Below are positions 24,640 through 38,224 of a stretch of 64,000 nucleotides of DNA, one piece after another; within the stretch, counting starts at the first letter, position 1, and each line of letters begins with the position of its first letter. The stretch lies in assembly GCF_900324465.2 (NCBI RefSeq), contig NC_046610.1:26143431-26207430 (forward strand), given 5' to 3'. The notes beneath the pieces were generated by a model that was not told the DNA's origin, searched no databases, and worked only from the letters and a program-made list of their open reading frames with translations. Position numbers and translations under genes: made by a program. Source of the stretch: Anabas testudineus. Taxonomy: Eukaryota > Chordata > Actinopteri > Anabantiformes > Anabantidae.

Positions 24640-25640
24640 ATGAAATGGTGGAGAGAAACCAGTGTAGAAGAAATGTGATCTCTCTTGCTAATTCCAGTCA
24701 GAACTATAGCTGCAGCATTTTAGATTAACTGGAGGATTTTTAAGGAGCTATTGGGACATCCTATTAATATTTAATTACAGTAATCCAGTCTAGAAGTTAC
24801 AAATGCCTGGACTAGTTTTTCAGCATCACTTTGAGACAGGATGTAAGTAATATTCATCAGGTGGACAAGGCAGTACTAGAGATTTCTATTCTATGTATGA
24901 AGTAAAGGAGATATCCTGGTCAGAAATAGCTCAGAGATTCCTCACAGTATTACTTCAGGGCAATGTTATGTTTGTGGGGTGGCTGTGGTTCAATAGGTAG
25001 AGCAGTTGACTGCCAATCATAGGATTGGTGGTTCAATTCCCAGCTGCCATGTCACATGCCAAAGTGGAGAAAAAATTGTGTCCTTGGGCAAGATACTGAA
25101 CCCCAAGTTGCCCCCAGTGAGTCAGGTCAGCTGCATAGCAGCTCTGCCATCTGTGTGTGTGTGTATGGGTGAATGAGACGCAGTGTAAAGCGCTTTGAGT
25201 ACCAGCTAGGTAGAAAAGTGTTATATAAGTGCAGAACATTTACCATTTATGTCATCTAAGGTAACAATATGATTAGACAACAAACTGGAATCTATTCAAT
25301 AGATAAGATTTAAACTAGCCTGGTGCTGTTCCTTTAATCCCAATGACATGTTCCAGTCTGTGTAATATAATGATGTGATGTATAGTGTTGAATGCAGCAT
25401 GCAGTCTGTTGTCTGATGCTAATACAAGATTGTTAGTGACTTTAACAATGCTGTTTCTCTACTATGATGAACTCTAAATAGTGACTGATAATCGTCATAT
25501 TACGTTATTTATGCGCAGTTGTACCTTTTCAAGGATTTTAGAGATAAAGGACAGACTGAATATTGGTCCGTAATTGGCTAAAACCTCTGAGTCAGAGTAG
25601 GATTTTTGAGTAGAGGTTTGAGGCAGACAGGTCACCAGTC
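24640..25640 (-). mobile_element. L2-clade LINE remnant interrupted by a SINE
   Basis: Minus-strand translation gives a degraded reverse transcriptase: 'ANYGPIFSLSFISKILEKV' (compare the NYRPISNLPFISKILEKV block) near 25590-25530, and 'NAAAIVLTGISKRDHIS' (compare NAAARVLTRTRKRDHIT) near 24740-24680. Many changes break the frame. SINE copy 3 sits inside at 24975-25249. Confidence 0.75.
24975..25249 (+). mobile_element. tRNA-headed SINE, copy 3 (inside LINE)
   Basis: Plus-strand head 'GTGGCTGTGGTTCAATAGG' and B-box-like 'GGTTCAATTCC', body 'tccttgggcaagatactgaa', tail 'agtgcagaacatttaccatt'. Best example for defining the family in the sense direction. Confidence 0.88.
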
Positions 25641-27223
25641 TCACCCAATGCCGGTCCCCCATGACCCTAAGGATATAGGATAAAGATAAAGATAATGTTT
25701 AGATCAATGATGAGAAATGTCTTAAATGACAGCATCACAATGTTAGAAATGTTTGGTATTTTATATGAGCATCTACCTAACTGAGGCAGTAAGTAGACAA
25801 AACATTTATTCAAATACTGTATTCAAATGAATACTGATTATTATGATTCATACACATTCACTCTTCATGTAAACCTCCATAGTTACTATGCTTGTGTAAA
25901 GCTGCTTTGCGACAATGTCAATTGTAAAAAGCTCTATACAAGTAAAATTGAATTGAATTGAAATTCAGTTTTAAAGTACTTGTACTCTATAGTACAGTTA
26001 CTGTTACTCCTCTATATGTCATAGAGAAATATTCTAGTTTTACTACTACATCTATTTTAGCACATCTGCTAAAGGGTCAGTTTAAGAATAGAAGGACTTA
26101 CATTAAGGAAACAGCCAGAGATCAGGTTGTTCTACATGGACTCAACTTAACAAGACCTGAGTGATCAGAAACACTTTAACACATCTGCACAAATCAGGAC
26201 TTGTACATTTTTCTGAAGCAATTTCAGAGCCAGGACTTGGACTACAGAGAGTAAGTTTACTAAGAATCAGTGGTACTTCAACTTCAAGTGATACATCTTG
26301 CTCTTTACTTGAGTATTGACTTGTGTTCTTCCATCATACTCCAGGGTGTGCCTCTGTAATTTAGCGCAGTAGAAATAAAACAGACTAAATATCAAATGGG
26401 TTCGGTCAGTGTAATAGTAATTCATAAGTAGGAAGCTTCTCGTTCCCGTCACATCGTGTGTGAAGTAGCAGACAGCTCGTTGGTCCTGCTGTGATGTTTC
26501 CTTTGTCTAAATGAGCAGACGTGTTTGGAACACGTCATCCAGGTGATGCTGTCAGGTGAGCTAACCCTGCACACACTGTACACTCTTTCCACCTTACTGA
26601 ACCTGAGAACAGGAAGCCCTCGACAACCTTTGACTTTAGTTTGTATTTTAGCTTGTTGTGTTTCATTCTCACATGACTGTCTCACCTGGTCACTCTTACT
26701 TATTGTATGTTTCCTCCTCACTAATGAGACAGTTACAACCAGTCCCACTTGAACTGGTTCTCTTCCCACCCACAGGAAAACCTGCTGTCGTTTCCGTGAC
26801 TGCTCGACACTCTGACACGTTTCACGAAGTGAGGGACAAAGTTGCATTTCTCAAAAGTGGAAGTAATAACACATACCGAACAGGCAACGTTGCTGCTTGA
26901 CTCAGTTAGTTAAACGCCACTACAGGCGTGTGTCTCTCAGCTGGGCAGAGCTAACTGGAGCAGCAGCAGCCGCCAGCGGTAGCAGCTCAGAGAGACAACT
27001 GTCAACACGGAGACGGGGACTGGAAGACTCAATATTTTAGTGGTAAACCGCAGTAGTAGTTGTCTTCCACTTACGACATACCTTGCATGCAACCTGCACC
27101 ACATAGCTGTTAGCTGCCTGGCTATCCTCTCAGCCGGCTAGCCCTTGCTTGAGCAGCAGTAGGAGCTAACCTAGCTTTAGCTAACTGTCGGAAGTCTGGC
27201 TGCTCCCGGGAAGAGCTCTCAAC

Positions 27224-30200
27224 ATGAGGCTGAAAGTAGGATTCATTCTGCGGAGTCTGCTCGTCGTTGGGACGTTTCTTGGCTTGGTGGTGCTCTGGTC
27301 CTCGCTGTCACCGAAACCTAGCGATGATAACCCCTTTGGGAAACGGGTAAGTTTATCAGTAAAGCAGTTAACCTGAAGAGTCCAACGGAGGGGAAGTGTA
27401 TGTACGTGCTAGCAGAACTCCCAATACGACACGTCAAGATGCATGTTACATTAGCTCAGAAAAACAAGTCCGTAGATGATAACGGCAGTAATCATAGAAG
27501 CAGATTACTGCTGTTGTAACCATTATTTTATTTAATAGCAAACACGTTTAGACTCAGTAGCTGTATTACATTGCTTGTTGTCATGGAGATTGGTTCTACA
27601 GCAGCTGCAGGAATTCTTATGTAGCTAGTGAATAGACACATTTTAGTGTATGAGTTGTGTACTCCCTCGTTTTTAATTTCCTTTATTCATATGTTAAAGT
27701 TTCTGTGAACAGTAATGACAGACAGTGTTGCAATCTTAATATACACATGTATCCTCCAGGATTTATATCCGCATATGTCACAATGTTAGTCGTGCGTCTC
27801 CAAGGCGGAACTGTAGTTGTTCAAAGTTGACGTAAGTTCACCTCAGTAATGTCTGATTTCCAAAAAACACACAACCTCCTTTGTTGTTGGCTTCGTTGCT
27901 GAACCATGAAGATGATGAAGAGAACAAAATGATGGGTGATGTTGTTGCTGGTATAATATAATCAGATTTCTAGCTTAAAAATAAAAATGTGATTGTCAAA
28001 TTAGTTTCCCATATTCTGTGGATCAACTTACCAATAAACTATATATTTCAGCATTTCAAAGTTAAGACTACATGGTCTACAAGTCATATTGTGATTATTG
28101 TGGACTGCAATACTTATAAAGAAGAGATATAAAGAGATAACCGCCTGCCAACATGCAAACATCATCCCAACTATGAAGCACATTGGAGGGAGCATCAGGA
28201 TTTAGGGCTACGCTGCTACATCTATACCTGAAGGATAATGTCAGGGTGTCTGTCTGTGGTCTAAAGCTCAGGAGAAGAAGGGTGATGCAGTAATTCTACT
28301 ACACTGCCACTACGTCTCCTGGTGTGCAGGTGTGTCTCTCAGTATCTCTCAGTAAAGCTTCTGCCACAGTGCACATTGATGTGCCATCCTGAATGAGCTG
28401 CACTACCTGAGCAATGTCGGTGGGTTGCAGACACCGCTTCATGCTACCTCTGGTGGTGAGGACACTGGCAAAGTGTCCTCACAAGTGACCAAAAATCAGC
28501 CAGACCAAAAATCAGCCAGAAAGGATGAGGACAGAGAAATAGTCTGTGGCCACCACCTGTAGAACCATTCCTTTGTAGAGGTTGTCTTGTTGCCTCTAAT
28601 TTGATTAATCAATCAACTAATCAATATGTGCAGTTGTATCTCCTACTCATTTGCTTGACTTAAAATTGGTCCATAACTAACTATATTTTTCATAATATGT
28701 TGTATTATTTCTCAGTCAATGCTTGTTCAGCTGCTGTCTTCTTTGATGTTATGTTAACAACATGTCTCTTTCCCTTCATACAGGAGGACAATTCCCTGCC
28801 CAAAGGAGGCCCAGTAGATCAGTTCAAGCCTGTGGTGCCCTGGCCTCATGTGGAGGGGGTAGAGGTTGATCTCAACTCCATCAGACTCAAACATGGTGAG
28901 ACACAAACATCCCATTAAAAAACCTAGCTTTTACAATTTTTAGAAAAAAAGAAACCCAGACCCATATATTCAGATTTTCAGTAACCAGCTTTCTTGAGTG
29001 CATGTAAACGCGTTCCCAGATTATCTGAGAAACCTGGTTTGTTTCAGTAACCTGGTTACTTTAGTCCATGTAAACTCATTGATCATACACTGAATGTATA
29101 TTTAGATTTGTGTGGTGGCACAGGTGGTAGAGCAGTCGTCTACTGAACCCCAGGGTTAGTGGTTTGATTTCCGGTTTCGTCTAGCTAAAGTATCTTATTA
29201 TTGTTATTATTATTATTTCCAGTACCCAGGTTTCTTGAATGCATGTTGCAACTTTGAGAAAAGTTACTGAGAGAAATCTGGTTTCTCTCAGTAACTTGGT
29301 TAGTTCAGTGCATGTAAACATACTGATTGTATCCAGAGTAGATTTAGCAGTACATCAGCTGCTGCATTCAAGGTACAGGTAAAACTGTAAATTTGGAGAA
29401 TGTACAGTTTACAGCCTTACAAACCATATTAACAACTTACTCAACTAATTTTAAATATAGTCAAAGAAACCATATTACACATTTGAATCTTTCTTTATAA
29501 TTTAGTGTGTCCAGGTTAGAGATTATCATGCAAAACCAATTAATTAGGCACACGTTTGAATACCTAAGCCAGTAAGAACTAAAAGAATTCCAGAATTACT
29601 TCTACTGTAGAGGTTACCTACAGGGCATTTCTTTCAGTACTTCTTACTTTGGAAAACAATCACATTCCTCTGAAAAGAGGGTAAAAAATGTGAGATCATC
29701 TTAGGTTTCTGGTTGTTATCTCCAGGAGTGGCCAACCAGAATCCCGACCAGCAGCCCAACCAGAAGCAGGTGATCCAGCAGCAGTATGTGACATTCAGAC
29801 CCCACACACACGCCTACAACAGCCCCGTGCTTAAGAAAGGTATCCTAGGAAACTTTGAGCCTAAGGAACCTGAGCCTCCAGGGGTCCCCGGCGGACCTGG
29901 AGAGGGAGCTAAGCCTGTTGTCCTGGGTCCAGAGTACAAAGACTCAGTCCAGGCATCTATCAAAGAGTTTGGCTTCAACATGGTGGCTAGTGATATGATC
30001 TCACTGGACAGAACCATCAGTGATATACGCCAAGAAGAGTGAGTACTGCTCTTTTATAACGGCTACAAATCTGTCAGTACACCACCAGATTACTTGCTAT
30101 TAAATTACTTACAGTGATCACTACACCACTTTACAGTATTACCCTAACATGTAAAATGATGCAAACACAGACCAAGTTGTAACACTTGATTGTAGAAACA

Positions 30201-32711
30201 AACTTGCACAAACACCTGATGATCAACTTTTAGGCAAACACATACACACAGTAGGCAGATAGGTGTGACTGAAACACACACCCACTAAACAAACTGCCTT
30301 TAACCCGTCTGATAGCAGCTGGTTGTGACGGTTGATCCAGTTTGTCTCATTACCACATCGAGCTTCATTCTTTTGGAATTATTTGACCTCCCTTCTGACG
30401 TAGTGAGTGAATTTACTATTGTCTTTAAGCTGACATCCAGCTGAATGGATTGTGGAGATTTGTATAGAAACATACTCCATGCCCTCTACAAACTTGCAGT
30501 AGTGCTCATGTGGTATTTTAGACAATAAAATGCTGACACACAAACTGTACTATACAGTCATGTCAGTCAGCCATGTATTACTGTTCAGAGAATGTGTACC
30601 TAAGGGTGGGCCCATAAAAATGAACAACATTGTGTGTGTGTGTGTGTGTGTGCACGCATGTGCGAGAGAGAGTTTTTATTACCATATTCAGCGCTGTAGT
30701 CGTGTCCTTGGACAACGCACTAAACCTTGATACCCAAGCACCTTCAATGCTGCTGCATTGGCTTAATAAAATTAAAGTAATAATAAATAAAAATAAAATA
30801 AAATTGTATTAATAATAATAATAATAATATTTTATTTTAAAAGTAATAATAATATATAAATAAAAGTACACAATTGACAATTTTCAAGTATATCAACATA
30901 TTGGCAGTTTCCAACAAGTGTGATTGGTATACAGTGCTGTGAAAAAGTATTTGCCACCTCCCTGATTTTTTATTTTTATTATTTTATTTTTTTTGCAAAT
31001 TTGTTACATCTAAACTAAACTAAACTTACAATTATACTCTGTAAGGTCTTAAACCTTACACTGTAAATTGCCTTGAGATATACAAATAAAATTGAATTGA
31101 ATTAAAACATTTCTTAATGAATGTAACTGACCTGTCCACTCTAGGTGTAAGTACTGGCATTACGATGACAGACTGCTCACCTCCAGTGTGGTGATCGTCT
31201 TCCATAATGAAGGCTGGTCTACGCTTATGAGAACCGTGCACAGTGTCATCAAGAGGACTCCCAGAAAATATTTGGCTGAGATAGTCATGATAGATGACTT
31301 CAGCAACAAAGGTGAGTTCGGTTCCTCACATACAGTACAAGGGTTGTAAAAGTGTAATCTGACATCTTGAACCATGCGTTAACAAACAAGTAGTTTATTG
31401 TTACTATTACTATGGTGAAGTCACATTTTATAGTAAGTTGAAATGTGCACAAAGGCACAGATGGGTAACAGTGTTTATAAGTGTAAAGACATGGTAGAAC
31501 ATGTATTATCGAGAAGCACTTTCCTCACAATGAGTTTTTATGTAGTTCATTTGAAGGAGCATTTGGAGGAGTACATCAAGCAATGGAACGGCCTCGTAAA
31601 ACTCTTCAGAAATGACAAGAGGGAAGGGCTGATCCAGGCCAGGAGTATAGGAGCCAAAAAGGCCACTAAAGGACAGGTATCAATTGATCTACTGCAGCTA
31701 CTTCTAAAACTGTGACTGTAACTACTACCACTACTGTGTACAAATATCTACACAGTTGCAAGAAAAAGTATGGGAACCCTTTGGGATTATGTGGAGTTTT
31801 GCATGAATTGGTCATAAAATGTGCTCTGATCTTCATCTAACTCTCAACAACACAAAAACACAGTCTGCTGCTCTTTTCCAGGTGCTCTTTTGCAAACTTC
31901 AAACATGCTGCAATATTTTTTTTGGACAGCAATGGCTTCCTCCGTGGTGTCCTCCCATGTACTCCATTCTTGTTTGATGTTTTCCTTATTGTAGATGTGT
32001 CAACAAAAATGTTAGCATGTGCCAGAGATTTCTGTAAGTCTTAAGCTGACACTCTAGGATTCTTCTTTACCTCACTGAGCATTCTGCACTGTGCTCTTGC
32101 AGTCATCTTTACAGGACGACCACGCCTAGGGAGAGTAGCAACAGTGCTGCAACAGGAAACCCAAAACTGGTATGTGGTTTTAAAGGGCAGGGCAGCTTTC
32201 AGCAACACATCAAATATCATCACACTGATTGGACTCAAGGTTGGCTCACTCCTGGCTCCAATTATCTCTTGGAGAAGTCATTAGGCAAGGGGTACACATA
32301 CTTTTCACATTACTTCACCCTGCACTGTGAATGTTTACATGTTATGTTCAATACAAACATGAAAACATATAATGTTTGTGTAGTATTATTTTCAGCAGAC
32401 TGTGTTTTTATATTGTTGTGAGTTAGATGAAGATCAGAGCACATTTTATGACCAAATCATGCAAAACTCCTGGTAATCCCAAAGGGTTCGCATACTTTTT
32501 CTTGCAACTGTATCAGTTTATTAATGCGTGGCACAGCAGGGAGCCCTCATCTTAAAGGTGTAAAAGATTCAAATGAACAGTTGGCAGCAGCATCAGGCTG
32601 TCATCCAAGTGCTTTTGCATGTTTCTAGGTGCTGATCTACCTGGATGCTCACTGTGAGGTTGGAGTCAACTGGTATGCTCCACTGATTGCTCCCATTTCA
32701 AAAGACAGGTA

Positions 32712-32751
<40 letters not shown>

Positions 32752-35700
32752 GTTCAGCCTCACACACATAACCTACAGCACATCTTATGCTTTTGGTACT
32801 TCTGACTGTTAGATAATGTGCACATTCATTAGCAGGTTTAGGTTATTGTTGATACAGTTTGTTAGTACCTACTGGTATCAGGTAGTTGATTTTACATGTA
32901 ACATTATCAGTGGTGTTCAAATAGCTATATCTTTATTTCTAACTCAAGGTAGGGCTGTGTAATATGGCCACAATTTCTTAACCCGTGATTAGTGGTGTAG
33001 ACATCCTCCAAATCCTCAGTTCAGTCCATGCCCGTTTTTGTATGTTACACACCATTATTCTGATATTTTTGTGTTTTCTATCACTGTGAACATATTTCCT
33101 ATGTACACTAGCTGTACTCTAATCAAGTGACTAGAATATAAATAGGTATATAGTTATAATAGCACTGTCAAACCAAAGAAAACAATTTGGTGTCTAAGAT
33201 TTTTGCACAGTATTGAAGATAATTTAATTTCTTTGTGTAAATGGTAAGTGGTTAGTAGTTGAGGGGACATAATTAGCAAAAGTACAGTTTTCTCGTCCTT
33301 GTCCCAGTTTCCATACCCAAATCATGTCCACACAATAGAAGTAGTCCCTCTTCTTGGTATAAGCTCCTCTCTTCATCTAAGCAGCCTGTATGTGTGCTGC
33401 TTAAAACATCATCAGAATAGTGAAAAATGAGTGAATTGCAACCCAATGTAATAAACCACAGAGATATCATCTCTGTATTGTCACAAGATAGATCAAAATA
33501 TCACACAGCCCTAACTAAAAAGTGGTTATACAGCGTAATCAACACCACACTGCAACATAATTGGCACTCTGTTACATGTAGATATCTTTGTCCTGATGCA
33601 ATGATCATATAAGCAAAAGAGTTCCCCATGTGTGAGGCACTGCACTGCACTTACAGTGCAAAATAAAGCATGCTGTCACAGTAATCACCGTAGTACAATA
33701 CAGACAAACGTTTGTGTGTGTGTGTGTCTGAATGTGTCTGTGTGTAGGACAGTATGTACAGTACCACTGATAGACTATATAGATGGTAATGAGTACACTA
33801 TGGAGCCCCAGCAGGGTGGAGATGAGGACGGCCTGGCTAGAGGAGCATGGGATTGGAGCCTTCTCTGGAAGAGGGTACCACTTAGCCAGAGAGAAAAGGC
33901 CAAGAGAAAATATACCACCCAACCCTACCGGTACACAGCATGCTAACACTCATCCCTGTTGTGTTTGTGTCTCCATTTCCCATCCCTTCATCTTGCTTGT
34001 CCTGTCCTTTGCTTTGTCCGACTCTATCGTGTTTCTTTGTCGTTTTCCATTGTGTGCACCTCTTGCCCCATGTATGTTTGTATATGTGGACCCCCCCCGC
34101 CCCCACCACTGTGTCAGAACGGTGTGTACGGTGCCTCTAATCGACTCCATCCACGGCCAGAAGTTCGTCATCGATCCCCAGGGTGGAGGAGATGAGGATG
34201 GCTTCGCCAGAGGAGCCTGGGATTGGAGTATGCTCTGGAAGAGAGTTCCTCTGGGAGACAGAGAAAAAAATCTCAGAAAAACTCGTACAGAGCCATATAG
34301 GTACAGAAAACAATGTCTCATGTCTCCTGACAACACAGACAAACACATCTAACCTAACGTCATAGCTGACATAAAGACTGCTTCTGCAGCAACTAACTGA
34401 AGAAAGTGGTTATCTTAAACCAACACGTTAACATGTCAATATTAGAATAGTTCAATATTAACACTGCTGCTGAGATTGTAATTTAAAATTTGGAAGGCGT
34501 TAAATCTATCACAAACTAGTATTTAACTAAGTCTAACCTGTATTCCATAACACAACTAATGAACTAAACAAAACTGTCTCATTGTGTGAGGAAGTCCTGT
34601 CCACTAACTCTGTTCTCTCATATCTCTACTACTACATTGGTGTTTCACCACTATCTGCTGTGGGCCCTGTTCCTTACATTTAATGGGACTTACATCGTAG
34701 TTTTTTTCTGCTCTTAGTCTGGCTTTCTGGTGGTTTTGGTGTAACTACAGGAAGTAAGGCCAACCTATCATTGGGTGTGTGTGAACCTGTATTTTCTTGT
34801 TGGTCAGTTCGAACTACGGGAAAGGGCAATCGCAACGTAACACAACAGCCTTCAGTGAGAGAAAGATGTGAGTCTTTGTTGTGTTGGAACATGTCGCAGA
34901 GGTGCGGGGGAACTTCTGGTGTGAACTGGGTTCGAACTGTGGCATCATTACCCCCCCCCCCCCCCCCCCCCCCCATCCCCTTTTCACCTTCACCGTGTCT
35001 TGTTGTTGTTAGTGTTTCTTTTCCTCAGCTTTGCCTTCAGTAATTTCTTATTGTGCATGTTTCTCTGTCAGTCAACTCTCATACTCTGTCCTTGTTGTTT
35101 GCTTTGCGTTTACTCTGTAGAAATAATTTACTGCCTTGTTTCAGACCAAGCAGAAGAGAGTAGATATTGTGATATACTGAACTTTTTTGTTTTGTTTTGT
35201 TTTGTTTCGTTTTACATAACAAAAAACTGTGTTTTACATGTTTGCATTGCGGCTGTCTTTATGCCCGCAGGTCTCCGGCTATGGCAGGTGGTCTCTTTGC
35301 TATAGAGAGGGAGTTCTTCTTTGAGCTTGGTCTTTATGATCCAGGACTGCAGATATGGGGAGGAGAGAATTTTGAAATATCATACAAGGTATTGAAGATT
35401 TTCAGTCAGCTAGGTGAAGTTATCTGGAAGTTGAGTCATGGCAACTGGACTTCCTTTTGGTTAGGTGCAAGAGGAAGGAAGTCCAGTTGCCATGACGAAA
35501 CATCCAGATCATACAATGTAAACAATTAATTATATACTCACAGATGCTGAATGACTGCACAAATTAAAAAAAATGTAGAACAGATTTCACTATTTCTGTA
35601 TGTTTATGTAGATCTGGCAGTGCGGTGGCCAGCTGCTCTTTGTACCATGCTCTCGTATTGGCCACATTTATAGACTTCAGGGATGGCAAGGCAACCCTCC

Positions 35701-37705
35701 ACCAGCACACGTTGGATCCTCACCCACTCTCAAGGTAGAATAGCTCACACTTTGGTGGTGTTCATAAACCTCTTCAGATTCCAAACCAAAGGCAGAAATA
35801 TGCATTCGCTTTCTCTTTCTTTTTTTTTTTCTTTTTTTTTTTTACATCCCTTTTATAAAGTTGTGCATAAGCATGTACATGGATCTGTGATATTTCCATC
35901 AGTTAATGTCAGACAGGTCATCTGTGTTAGTTTACAGTACTCAGAAGGAACAGACTTCCCAGAAAGCCTCACAATAAAGGGTAAATGTGTTCCTATAGTG
36001 CTTTTCCACTGCTTGTCTTTCACCCTTTTGTACACACACTCACACACCGATGGCAGAGCTGCTAAGCAGCTGACCTCACTCACCGTGGGCAACTTGGGCT
36101 TCAGTGTCTTGCTCAAGAACACTTTGCCCTTTGACAAGAGGAGCCGACCCCACAATTGGTAGATGGCCACTCTATGTCCTAAGTTTACTGCATGTGTGGC
36201 ATTACTTGTCTTACTACTGCTGTACATTTATGCAGAAATTAAACCTCTGCACAGGATTCCAAATGCAGCAGCATCTCATTTTTGAAACCAGAAAAAACCA
36301 AGGACACACCACTGTTCTGCACTTGCTTCCAGCTTTCTGCATCAGATCAAAAGCTGTGACACTGGCCTACAGTGGTGAAATCAACACCTGAACACTCTAA
36401 TCCAGGTCTACAATTCCTCTTACCCACTGCACTCTGCCAACAAATGGTGTCTGGTTTCCTAGGAATGCAAAGGTTTTCAGTTAAGTGGCCCCACGATGGT
36501 GGAACAAGCTACCAAACTGAACAAAACTCTTCTATAATTTCCTATACACATAAAAATGTCTTACTGTATGAATCTATGAACATTTATCCATCCATCTATC
36601 TTTTTCTGTTTATTCAGCCGGGTTTAAGTGACTTTACCTAGACACCTCCTCCAGCTCTTCCGGGGGAGCAAGCAGACGCTGATTCACAGCAGTACAGTTA
36701 AAAGCAAAAATACCTAAACCCGTGATATCGCTTTAATACTTGTTTGTGTATGTGTACAGAACTATGTTCGTGTGGTGGAGGTATGGTGGGATGAATATAA
36801 GGATTACTTCTATGCCAGTCGTCCTGAAACTCTCACTCTAGCTTACGGAGACATCAGTGAGCTTAAACGCTTCAGGTATAACACTCATTCAACACAACTG
36901 CATATTTATTATTTTATTATATTCATTCAGACTTTTTATTTTGTCATCTGACATAATCATTTGCATCTCTATGAATTTATTCAATTTATTGCCACTTACA
37001 CCCCTAAGGCTTCCTGTACATGGAGAAAAAAAAACACAGTCCCAGATAGATGATTTAGAATAATTTTGACAGTTTCAGAAGGCTAGGATCTAGACTTCAG
37101 TTTGACTACTGCTACAACCACACCCATAAACCACCATCAATATGAATCCTGCATGAACTGACACACAGTACACTATTGACACTGTCGCTGATGCTATAAA
37201 TATATTTAACTTAATTTAAAGCTGCGTTATGCAACTTAAACTAGCTCTAGCTTGATATTTGAATTCAGTCCAGTCTGCCCCCCTTTTTTCCATGTTCCAT
37301 TGTGCTCTTCTACTGCCAAATTACAATAAACAAAGAACAGACTAATCACACAGAAATCATTGCAATTTGTTGCTTGTTTAGCTGTATTTTTCAAAACATG
37401 ACAGTGACAGACAAAATGTTTTACATTCATGTTTAAAAACATCATTTAAACATGAATGTTTTCCTGTATGTCAGTGTTGCAGTTTTTTGTATTTTGTTGT
37501 GTATTTAGACAGAGATCCTTTACATTGAATTCAGCACTAATAGAGCTCAATGTTCAATAATTCTCATTTTTTGCTTTTCTTGGCTAAACCTTTGGTCAGG
37601 GAGGAACATCGATGCAAGAGCTTCAAATGGTTCATGGAGGAAATAGCGTATGATATTCCAATGCACTACCCTCTGCCTCCTAAAAATGTAGAGTGGGGAG
37701 AGGTA

Positions 37706-37754
<49 letters not shown>

Positions 37755-38165
37755 CATGTGTAGTTAGTGTATACTATGTGTGTGTCTGTGTGTTTGCATT
37801 ACTTTTATTGGCAGTAGTATTTGTTTGTGTTTTTTTTTTTTACAGCTGAAGCTGTAACTGCTTAAATTTGTGAATTTCCCACTGGGATGAATAAAGTGTT
37901 TATCTGTCTATCTATCCGTCTATCTCTGTAGATTCGGGGCTTTGAGACAAGTTACTGCATTGACAGTATGGGACACACTAATGGAGGAAATGTGGAAATA
38001 GGACCGTGCCACAGGATGGGGGGCAACCAGGTAATGAAATGTTGTAATGAAAAATATTTTTGTGCATTGTCTGTTCTTAGTGCTGCCAGAAGGCTCACCA
38101 CAGTGGAGCTTTTAAAGAAACATGCTGTCATTAAACCACTGTGATGGCAGCACATCTAATCTGTC

Positions 38166-38224
<59 letters not shown>

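Larger units (their letters stand above)
23717..27223. other. asb5-galnt7 intergenic region
   Basis: Mostly repeats: an unassigned repeat at 24236-24620, L2-type LINE at 24640-25640 with a SINE inside, and a 25900-25965 tail ('gctgctttgcgacaatgtc'). From about 26900 it becomes the galnt7 5' flank, with GC-richer sequence and many 'gctaac' repeats. No supported gene. Confidence 0.6.

Noticed and set aside
24975-25040. tRNA-like sequence with A- and B-box motifs
   Set aside because: It is the head of a SINE; the cloverleaf is degenerate and the family repeats five times in the window.
26525-26900. Small overlapping frames upstream of galnt7
   Set aside because: No recognised family, no splice structure, and they lie in the promoter-proximal flank of galnt7.
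34741-34930. A third galnt7 alternative exon between 7b and 8
   Set aside because: A CAG acceptor at about 34807 and a short open stretch are present, but there is no similarity to the [10 protein letters not shown] exon and no good donor.
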